Positions 22,140 through 27,261 of a stretch of DNA of 27,261 bases are shown here, piece after piece. Location: positions 1-27,261 of the IMG/VR virus record IMGVR_UViG_3300021962_000526, one strand, 5' to 3'. The number at the start of each line of letters is the position of its first letter. The stretch's first letter is position 1. The DNA comes from a virus. The notes under the pieces were generated by a model. That model worked only from the letters and a program-made list of their open reading frames with translations, made no database searches and was not told where the DNA came from. The translations under genes were made by a program, and so were the position numbers.

Positions 22140-22297
22140 TGCCTAAAGTCGTTCTTAAAGACGGCAAAACCCGCACGTTTGCCTATAGTAAGAAGGGCAT
22201 GACTGCGGCGAAAGAATATGCCCGTCAGTATGGTGGACGTGTTGAAAGCGTCAATATGAAAACGACGATGAAGAGGAAGAAAGAATATGCCTCTTAA
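22139..22297 (+). CDS. 52-residue basic protein
   Basis: A 52-codon frame with ATG overlapping the previous stop (TGATG) and an end overlapping the next gene by 11 bases. The product is basic (MPKVVLKDGKTRTFAYSKKG, then MKTTMKRKKEY) with a central helix (AAKEYARQYGG). I recall similar small basic proteins (KTFPYTKKGK...AK-x-YAK) upstream of portal genes in other phages. A DNA-associated or structural role is possible, but the sequence does not say. Confidence 0.72.
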   Translation: MPKVVLKDGKTRTFAYSKKGMTAAKEYARQYGGRVESVNMKTTMKRKKEYAS

Positions 22298-22424
22298 ATC
22301 TGGTAAGTCTGACAAGGTTATGGGTCAGAACATTAAGATGTTGATGAAAGAGGGCAAGCCAATGAAGCAAGCGGTCGCTATTGCGATGCGTAAAGCTGGC
22401 AAGCCAAAACCAAAGGAGCAATAA
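22287..22424 (+). CDS. 45-residue basic protein (DUF6496-like)
   Basis: A 45-codon frame with a strong AGAGGAAGAA site before its ATG. The product (MPLKSGKSDKVMGQNIKMLM, then KPMKQAVAIAMRKAGKP) fits a small phage family with the pattern LK-x-GKS...NI-x-x-L...G-x-P-x-KQAVAIA that I associate with DUF6496. It ends Lys-rich. The next gene begins directly after the stop. The function is not known. Confidence 0.78.
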   Translation: MPLKSGKSDKVMGQNIKMLMKEGKPMKQAVAIAMRKAGKPKPKEQ

Positions 22425-22721
22425 ATGGCTGTTCTCGATAAAGGTATTGGTCTGGTTGAAAAGGATATTACCGCTCAAAATACGTTTAGCGATGGTATCT
22501 ATACCGAAGGTGGTTTCAATCTTTCCATCTCTGGCACTTTCGTGGCTACTGTTACTGTCCAACGCAGCTTTGATGCAGGTAGCACATGGCGTGATGTCGA
22601 TACATTTACCGCTCCGGTTGAAACCTATGGTGTAGACCCAGAGCCTGTCGTGGCTTATCGCGCTGGTGTAAAAACTGGTGAGTTTACAAGCGGTACTGTT
22701 TCCATCCGTATCGGAAGATAA
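22425..22721 (+). CDS. Small beta-rich head-region protein
   Basis: A 98-residue protein starting immediately after the previous stop. It is predicted by eye to be mostly beta: FNLSISGTFVATVTVQRSFD, then TWRDVDTFTAPVETYG and GTVSIRIGR at the end. The pattern with a strand pair around QRSFD-x-GSTW is common in small phage structural proteins that lie in the head region, and might be a head decoration or stopper-type protein. No family name is certain. Confidence 0.72.
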   Translation: MAVLDKGIGLVEKDITAQNTFSDGIYTEGGFNLSISGTFVATVTVQRSFDAGSTWRDVDTFTAPVETYGVDPEPVVAYRAGVKTGEFTSGTVSIRIGR

Positions 22722-22723
22722 TT

Positions 22724-22876
22724 ATGAAACAGGTTTGGGAAAAGAAACGGCCTAAAGATTTGGGTAAACCGAAAGGTTTAACGTCAGCGCAAAAGCGTTC
22801 TGCTATGCGCGCAGCTAAAAAGGCTGGCCGTCCTTATCCTAATCTTATTGATAACATGAGGGCCGCGCGTGGTTAA
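22724..22876 (+). CDS. 50-residue basic protein
   Basis: A 50-codon frame starting two bases after the previous stop; GGAAG precedes at a short distance inside the earlier gene. The product (MKQVWEKKRPKDLGKPKGLT, then MRAAKKAGRPYPNLIDN) is very basic and helix-prone. The end overlaps the GTG start of the next gene by eight bases. Similar short basic proteins with AKKAGRPYPNLIDN-like ends are known to me from other phages, without function. Confidence 0.72.
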   Translation: MKQVWEKKRPKDLGKPKGLTSAQKRSAMRAAKKAGRPYPNLIDNMRAARG

Positions 22877-23141
22877 GAAGGCTTACCAGAACCCGAAAGG
22901 CGGTCTTAACGAGGCTGGACGGAAATACTTTGAGCGTAAAGAAGGTGGCAACCTACAAGCGCCAGTAAAGTCCGGCACTAATCCACGCCGCGTTTCGTTT
23001 GCTGCACGTTTTGCTGGTATGAAGGGTCCGATGAAGAATGAGAAGGGCGAGCCAACGCGCAAGGCTCTTGCTCTAAAGGCTTGGGGTTTTGGCTCCGAAG
23101 AAGCAGCTCGTAATTTTGCGGCGCGTCATAAGAAAGGTTAA
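22869..23141 (+). CDS. Basic phage protein of the DUF6321 type
   Basis: A 90-residue protein with GTG start at 22869. NPKGGLNEAGRKYFERKEGG, then LQAPVKSGTNPRRVSFAARF, then AGMKGPMKNEKGEPTRKALA and LKAWGF are the sequence marks of a phage family I associate with DUF6321. It is strongly basic. Members are found upstream of portal genes in many podophages and large phages. A nucleic-acid-binding role in the head is possible but not established. Confidence 0.85.
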   Translation: MVKKAYQNPKGGLNEAGRKYFERKEGGNLQAPVKSGTNPRRVSFAARFAGMKGPMKNEKGEPTRKALALKAWGFGSEEAARNFAARHKKG

Positions 23142-23144
23142 GCC

Positions 23145-24689
23145 ATGCTGACCGTCGATCAAATTATGAAACGTCACGCCCTTGCACAACGCCGCAAGGA
23201 TAATTGGCGTCAGATTTACGAAGACTGCTATGAGTTTGCTCTACCGCAGCGCAATCTGTATGACGGATACTATGAAGGTGGTGGCTCACCGGGTCAGAAT
23301 AAAATGGCTCGTGTGTTTGATTCTACTGCCATTAGTGCAACGCAACGCTTTGCTAACCGTATTCAAGCTGGCTTATTCCCACCATACGGGCGCTGGTGTC
23401 GTCTTGAGCCGGGTCCAGATATTCCTGCTGACCGTCAGTTAGAAGCTCAAGCCGCTTTAGACTTATACGCAGAAAAGATGTTTTCGGTTCTCCGTCAGTC
23501 CAATTTTGATTTGGCAATGGGTGAATTTCTTATGGACCTTGCGGTTGGTACAGCAGTCATGCTTGTACAACCCGGAGATGACGTAACACCTGTTCGCTTT
23601 ACCGCTGTACCTCAATACCTTGTGGCGATTGAAGAGGGCGCCCATGGCCGCGTTGATAACGTCTATCGTCGTATGCGGATTAAGGCTGAAGCTATTAAAC
23701 AGCACTGGATGGATGCTGACATACCAGACCGTCTAGCGCGTATGATTGAAGATAAGCCAACGGAAGAGATTGAGCTTGTTGAGGCTACAATCCTTGATAT
23801 GAACCGTGGTGATTATGACTATCATGTAATTTGGCCAGAAGGTAAGGCACAGATTGTGCAGCGCAAGATGATGTCTTCGCCTTGGATTGTGGCTCGATAC
23901 ATGAAGGTTGCTGGTGAAGTCTACGGTCGTGGGCCTCTCGTTACTGCAATCCCAGATATTAAGACACTGAATAAGACGCTAGAGCTTCTGTTAAAGAACG
24001 CATCCTTGTCGATTGCTGGCGTTTACACGGCAGCGGATGACGGTGTTCTTAATCCACAGATGATCCGCATTACACCGGGTGCTATTATTCCTGTGGCTCG
24101 TAATGGTGGCCCACAAGGTGAGAGCCTACGGATGTTGCCGCGTTCCGGTGACTTCAACGTGTCTCAGATTGTTATCAATGATCTACGCATGAACATTAAA
24201 AAGATCATGCTGGATGATACATTACCGCCTGACAATATGTCGGCACGTTCTGCGACTGAGATTGCAGAGCGCATGAAAGAACTGGCGCAGAACCTTGGCT
24301 CTGCGTTCGGTCGCCTCATCACAGAGACGATGGGACCGCTTATTGCGCGTATCCTGTATGTCATGGATGAGCGTGGCATGATTGAGATGCCGCTTCGTGT
24401 GAATGGTCTTGAAGTTAAGGTGACACCAGTGTCGCCGATTGCTCAAGCTCAGAACATGGGTGATATCGAGAAAATCACGCAATGGGTGCAGTTGTCTTCT
24501 GCACTTGGGCCGGAAGGTCAAATGGCTCCACGGATGGGCGCTATCGCTGATTACGTCGCTGATAAACTTGGTGTACCAGCGGAATTGCGTACATCTCCAA
24601 TGGAGCGTCAACAAATGATGGAACAGGCCGCGCAGATGGCGCAAATGGCAGCGCAGCAAGGCGGAGGCCAAGCACCAGAAGGAATGTAA
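23145..24689 (+). CDS. Portal, T7-type head-tail connector
   Basis: A 514-residue portal of the head-tail connector family (as T7 gp8 and the BPP-1 counterpart). It forms the ring through which DNA enters and leaves the head and to which tail and terminase attach. The N-terminus KDNWRQIYEDCYEFALPQRN, then ARVFDSTAISATQRFANRIQ and AGLFPPYGRWCRLEPG, is characteristic. Later, MSARSATEIAERMKELAQNL and GPLIARILYVMDERGM mark the long helices and clip region. The C-terminus is Gln/Met/Ala-rich (QMAQMAAQQGGGQAPEGM), typical of a flexible barrel end. The ATG is preceded by AAAGAAAGG. The length is close to the family norm. Confidence 0.95.
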   Translation: MLTVDQIMKRHALAQRRKDNWRQIYEDCYEFALPQRNLYDGYYEGGGSPGQNKMARVFDSTAISATQRFANRIQAGLFPPYGRWCRLEPGPDIPADRQLEAQAALDLYAEKMFSVLRQSNFDLAMGEFLMDLAVGTAVMLVQPGDDVTPVRFTAVPQYLVAIEEGAHGRVDNVYRRMRIKAEAIKQHWMDADIPDRLARMIEDKPTEEIELVEATILDMNRGDYDYHVIWPEGKAQIVQRKMMSSPWIVARYMKVAGEVYGRGPLVTAIPDIKTLNKTLELLLKNASLSIAGVYTAADDGVLNPQMIRITPGAIIPVARNGGPQGESLRMLPRSGDFNVSQIVINDLRMNIKKIMLDDTLPPDNMSARSATEIAERMKELAQNLGSAFGRLITETMGPLIARILYVMDERGMIEMPLRVNGLEVKVTPVSPIAQAQNMGDIEKITQWVQLSSALGPEGQMAPRMGAIADYVADKLGVPAELRTSPMERQQMMEQAAQMAQMAAQQGGGQAPEGM

Positions 24690-24962
24690 ATGTCAATCGT
24701 AGAAGGTTGGGAGGGGCTCCGGCAAGTAGAACCGGAGCTTCGGCGCACGAGTCAAAACGAACAAGATGACATTGATAGATTGTATCTCCGAGTCTTTGGT
24801 AGCGACGATGGGCAGGAAATTCTGTCCCATTTACGTTCGCTTACCATTGAGCAGCCCACTTGGTATCCGGGCGAAGAAGCGTCCCACGGCTATGCGCGCG
24901 AGGGGCAAAACTCACTAGTCCGCGAAATAGAGCGGCGAATTAGAAGGGCATCCAAATTATGA
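24690..24962 (+). CDS. Bbp19-like head-region protein
   Basis: A 90-residue protein directly after the portal stop. LYLRVFGSDDGQEILSHLRS, then IEQPTWYPG and HGYAREGQNSLVREIERRIR match the phage family named after BPP-1 Bbp19. It lies between portal and scaffold as in related podophages. The function is not established; it is thought to be structural or to aid head assembly. Its stop overlaps the scaffold start (ATGA). Confidence 0.85.
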   Translation: MSIVEGWEGLRQVEPELRRTSQNEQDDIDRLYLRVFGSDDGQEILSHLRSLTIEQPTWYPGEEASHGYAREGQNSLVREIERRIRRASKL

Positions 24963-25768
24963 ACGCAACCGAAGGCTTGCTGGCCGAAGCCTCAGTCGAG
25001 AGCGACGATAACCAGCAAGAGCAGGAAGTAAGCATCTCCCATCTTGAAGGGGTTTCCCCATCTGAGGCAAAATCGGTTGATGAAGTCACCGTTGCTTCAG
25101 AAGACGAGGAGACTGAATTTGTTAAACCAGATTGGTATCCAGCGAAGTTTTGGAACGACGACGAAGGTCCAGACCTTGAAAACCTCGTTAAATCCTATAA
25201 CGAACTTCAGAAAAAGTTTTCGCAAGGAAAACACAAAGCTCCCGAAGCGTATGATGATTCAGTTTTTACGAGCGCAAATATACCCCAAGACGACGAACTC
25301 TTTGTAACCTACAAGGAATGGGCCAAAGAGAATGGTATTAGTCAGTCTGCTTTTGACGAGTTAGCTCAAAAGTTTCTTGATATGTCTGGTAGCGAGGCTC
25401 AACAAGCCCAGTTATCGTATCAAGAAGAGTATAAGAAACTCGGTCCAAATGCTGACGCCACCATTAAATCTATGACGGATTGGGCGCAAAGCCTAGTTCG
25501 CAAGGGTGTTTGGGGCGAGAATGACTTTGAAGAGTTCAAAATCATGGGCGGAACTGCTGATGGTATTCGCGCTCTTCAAAAGATACGCGCTTACTATGGC
25601 GATCAAACTGTTCCTGTGGATGTCTCTACCATCGAAGATGGACCGAGCCGTGAGGAACTAACAGCTATGGTTGGTCGTCCTGAATACAATACTGATCCAG
25701 CATATCGTGCAAAGGTAGAACGGATGTTCGAGAAGATGTATGGAGGTGAACCTTATCGACCAATATAA
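24959..25768 (+). CDS. Scaffolding protein
   Basis: A 269-residue acidic protein. Its N-terminal 60 residues are disordered and rich in Glu, Ser and Asp (ESDDNQQEQEVS, then VASEDEETEF). Next come KPDWYPAKFWNDDEGPDLEN and LVKSYNELQKKFSQGK, a pattern often found in podophage scaffolds, with a helical middle and a C-terminus that may bind capsid (YRAKVERMFEKMYGGE). It should guide procapsid assembly and leave before maturation. Placement directly before the capsid gene, acidic composition and length support this. Confidence 0.88.
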   Translation: MNATEGLLAEASVESDDNQQEQEVSISHLEGVSPSEAKSVDEVTVASEDEETEFVKPDWYPAKFWNDDEGPDLENLVKSYNELQKKFSQGKHKAPEAYDDSVFTSANIPQDDELFVTYKEWAKENGISQSAFDELAQKFLDMSGSEAQQAQLSYQEEYKKLGPNADATIKSMTDWAQSLVRKGVWGENDFEEFKIMGGTADGIRALQKIRAYYGDQTVPVDVSTIEDGPSREELTAMVGRPEYNTDPAYRAKVERMFEKMYGGEPYRPI

Positions 25769-25789
25769 GTGTTGCAAAAATACAACACT
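25768..25789 (+). repeat. Short hairpin after the scaffold gene
   Basis: AGTGTTG (25768-25774) and CAACACT (25783-25789) form a perfect 7-base stem with an 8-base loop starting at the last base of the scaffold stop codon. No T run follows, so it is not a clear terminator. It may limit transcription or protect the 3' end of the upstream message. Confidence 0.5.
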
Positions 25790-25797
25790 GTTACTTG

Positions 25798-25826
25798 TTT
25801 ACAACTAACAATTAGTTTTTTATATT
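25798..25826 (+). promoter_or_regulatory. Candidate promoter before the major capsid gene
   Basis: TTTACA (25798-25803), a 17-base spacer and TATATT (25821-25826) each differ by one base from the sigma-70 consensus. The spacer contains the inverted repeat AACTAA / TTAGTT (25803-25817), which could be an operator; the same repeat followed by T residues could instead be read as a weak terminator. A separate promoter would allow high capsid expression. Confidence 0.5.
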
Positions 25827-25863
25827 GGGTCTGACGGATACCCATTATTGGCCCGTCAGACCC
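25827..25863 (+). repeat. 11-base perfect hairpin in the capsid leader
   Basis: GGGTCTGACGG (25827-25837) pairs perfectly with CCGTCAGACCC (25853-25863) around a 15-base loop. No T run follows. It lies just after the candidate promoter and about 100 bases before the capsid ATG. It could be an mRNA-processing or stability element, or a regulator-binding site. The remaining leader up to the AAAGGAA site at about 25946 shows no gene. Confidence 0.65.
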
Positions 25864-25959
25864 GCCTTGGGACGTGGCGTTAAATCGTTCAAGCTCGCAG
25901 CCCTCACGGATACCTGCACGCGATTACTTTGATAACTGTTCTAGCGAAAGGAACTGGAA

Positions 25960-26793
25960 ATGGCTGTTGGCATTTCTAACGCCTTCGTTCAGTTGTTCGA
26001 TGCAGAAGTCAAGCAGGCATACCAAGCGTCTCGTGCGCTTGCAGGCGTGACGCGCGAGCGAACAAACGTCGAGGGCAATCAGGTGAAGTTCCCTAAAATT
26101 GGGAAAGGCACTGCAACTATTCGCGTTCCACAATCGGACGTGACTCCTCTAAATGTCTCCTATTCACAGGTGACAGCTTCTATGTCGGATTATATTGCTG
26201 CGGAATACAGCGATATCTTCCATCAAGCGAAAGTAAACTTTGACGAGCGTCGTGAGCTCGTGCAGGTCGTTGGCAATGCCATTGGCCGTCGCATGGATCA
26301 GCTTGTCATTGACGCACTGAATGCTTCGTCTGGCGCAGCCACCGTTGCAACTTCAGTCGGTGGTGCTGGTACTAACCTCAACCTCGCCAAGTTACTTGCT
26401 GCTAAAAAAGCTCTGGACGCCAAAAACGTTCCTGCTGAAGGTCGTTGCATGATTATCCATGCTAATGGTCTGGCTGCATTGCTTGACGAAACTGAACTTA
26501 CCAGCAGCGACTTCGCTACTGTGAAGGCTCTGTCGATGGGTGAAATCGACACATTCCTTGGCTTCAAGTTCATCATGCTTGGTGATCGTGATGAAGGTGG
26601 CTTGCCACTTCCATCAACCCGCACCAGCTTTGCCTTCCACCGCGATGCGGTTGGCCTTGGCATCAGCATGAACCAAAAGTCTGAAATTAACTATGTGCCA
26701 GAGAAGACATCCTTCTTAGTCGCTTCAATGTTCTCCGCTGGAGCCATTGCAATCGACGACGACGGTATCGTCAAAATCTCCAGCACTGAATAA
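25960..26793 (+). CDS. Major capsid protein
   Basis: A 277-residue protein with a strong AAAGGAA site. The start AVGISNAFVQLFDAEVKQAY, then AGVTRERTNVEGNQVKFPKI and later FDERRELVQVVGNAIGRRMD, DGIVKISSTE at the end, are typical of the small HK97-fold capsid proteins of BPP-1-like podophages. The middle (IHANGLAALLDETELTSSDF, then FLGFKFIMLGDRDEGG) fits the A-domain. The length is short for a capsid protein but normal for this group. It follows the separate scaffold gene and its own candidate promoter. Confidence 0.92.
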   Translation: MAVGISNAFVQLFDAEVKQAYQASRALAGVTRERTNVEGNQVKFPKIGKGTATIRVPQSDVTPLNVSYSQVTASMSDYIAAEYSDIFHQAKVNFDERRELVQVVGNAIGRRMDQLVIDALNASSGAATVATSVGGAGTNLNLAKLLAAKKALDAKNVPAEGRCMIIHANGLAALLDETELTSSDFATVKALSMGEIDTFLGFKFIMLGDRDEGGLPLPSTRTSFAFHRDAVGLGISMNQKSEINYVPEKTSFLVASMFSAGAIAIDDDGIVKISSTE

Positions 26794-26805
26794 GGAGGCT
26801 AAATC

Positions 26806-27084
26806 ATGGCTTTTGATGCTGCTGGCCTCGGTGTCGTTTCAGCTTCTAAAAAGGGTAATGCTCCTAGCATCTACACCTATCAGACCGCTGATGCGATTGC
26901 CGACGTAAATACCGCTGGTTACTTCAATAATCTTTCGGACACTCTCGCAGTGGGCGATTTGATTTATTGCGTAACCTCTACCGGAGGCACTCGCGTTAGC
27001 ACGTTGACCCAAGTTCTCTCGAACTCAGGTGGCGTTGTTGACGTTGCTGACGGTACGACACTTGCCGCAACCGACGGCGACTAA
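26806..27084 (+). CDS. Head-associated structural protein
   Basis: A 92-residue protein with AAGGAGG before its ATG. MAFDAAGLGVVSASKKGNAP, then YTYQTADAIADVNTAGYFNN and LAVGDLIYCV, is a pattern common in small proteins right after the capsid gene of podophages, where they decorate the head or form head spikes. It is probably beta-rich. The C-terminus is acidic (ATDGD). A strong terminator follows at once, so it ends the capsid transcription unit. Confidence 0.82.
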   Translation: MAFDAAGLGVVSASKKGNAPSIYTYQTADAIADVNTAGYFNNLSDTLAVGDLIYCVTSTGGTRVSTLTQVLSNSGGVVDVADGTTLAATDGD

Positions 27085-27091
27085 TAGGATC

Positions 27092-27117
27092 GGGGTGGGC
27101 TTCGGCTCACCCCTTTT
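27092..27117 (+). terminator. Intrinsic terminator after the capsid unit
   Basis: GGGGTGGGC, loop TTCG and GCTCACCCC form a 9-base stem with one G-T pair, followed by TTTTCTT. The UUCG-type tetraloop closed by C-G makes it very stable. It stops rightward transcription between the head protein and the adaptor gene and would help keep capsid expression separate from tail genes. Confidence 0.9.
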
Positions 27118-27132
27118 CTTGCGGAGTAAAAG

Positions 27133-27261
27133 ATGGCTTCTGGAGATACCAAATTAACTATTTGTTCGGACGCCATGATTATGTTAGGTGCGTCCGCTAT
27201 TTCTTCTTTTTCTGAAGGAACAGATGAAGCACAAGTTGCGGATCGTTTATATGACGATATC
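27133..27261 (+). CDS. Head-tail adaptor or tail-tube protein, N-terminal part (partial)
   Basis: The first 43 residues of a protein cut by the right edge, with GGAG before its ATG. LTICSDAMIMLGASAISSFS, then EGTDEAQVADRLYDDI, resembles the N-terminal helices of the connector and tail-tube-A proteins that sit beneath the portal (as T7 gp11). The order portal, scaffold, capsid, adaptor is as expected. The full length is not seen, so the family is probable, not certain. Confidence 0.72.
   Translation, partial: MASGDTKLTICSDAMIMLGASAISSFSEGTDEAQVADRLYDDI

Noticed and set aside
25835-25914. Direct repeat CGGATACC (25835 and 25907)
   Set aside because: Two 8-base matches in a short region with no further copies; could be chance.
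1-27261. tRNA genes, CRISPR arrays or insertion sequences
   Set aside because: No cloverleaf with a T-arm consensus, no regularly spaced repeats and no transposase were recognised; a tRNA scan was not possible here.

Overview
This window is most of a tailed-phage genome, from a T7-like or Bordetella BPP-1-like podophage (short tail). It is cut inside genes at both ends. The signs are a T7-type head-tail connector (portal), a Bbp19-like protein, a separate acidic scaffold, a small major capsid protein, a tail fibre with a T7-like N-terminus, a very large presumed ejection protein, and compact genes joined by ATGA, TAATG, TGATG or GTGA overlaps. The structural genes stop at the right edge with a head-tail adaptor and resume at the left edge with internal virion proteins, so the map reads as a circularly permuted genome from which most tail-tube genes are missing. 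The host is inferred, not shown. The GTA-type 3TM holin and the overall gene set are best known to me from phages of Alphaproteobacteria, often marine or rhizobial. I saw no tRNA, CRISPR array, insertion sequence or phage RNA polymerase gene.

Layout: (1) 2-7990, end of one virion protein, a large ejection-type protein, an S74-autoprocessed tail fibre, a second tail protein related to part of that fibre, a beta-helix tailspike and a small conserved protein. (2) 7993-10093, a chain of eight overlapping genes ending in a T4-type endolysin; at least four encode small membrane proteins. (3) 10086-10487, a small PD-(D/E)XK nuclease, tail-to-tail with a leftward operon at 10477-12294 (serine recombinase, YqaJ-type exonuclease, small unknown). 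(4) 12380-15963, rightward: an Arc-like repressor, two more PD-(D/E)XK proteins, a probable ssDNA-binding protein and a primase-helicase, with terminators at 14037 and 15953. (5) 15960-16786, a leftward two-gene accessory operon: a cysteine-cluster protein and a 43-aa membrane peptide. (6) 16787-18831, rightward: a repeat-rich control region, a protein with an SSB-like tail, a winged-helix protein, a strong promoter, a zinc-ribbon protein and a DUF6378-like protein. (7) 18828-21113, small and large terminase with a cysteine/histidine protein between them. (8) 21230-27261, an acetyltransferase-like protein, seven small proteins, portal, Bbp19-like protein, scaffold, capsid, a second head protein and a partial adaptor.

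The most interesting control signals are two. First, the two leftward operons start from nearly the same roughly 75-bp promoter and leader (about 12295-12368 and 16787-16861), with a palindromic -10 region that could be an operator; the Arc-like protein encoded beside the first copy is the obvious candidate regulator. Second, an octamer, ATCAATAG, occurs twice on each strand around a large hairpin at 16983-17026 and again inside a near-consensus promoter at 18308-18335. It could mark operators or a replication origin next to the winged-helix gene. Several genes too short for routine calling (7993, 9516, 15960, 22139, 22287, 22724) are supported by stop/start overlaps, close spacing or good ribosome-binding sites.
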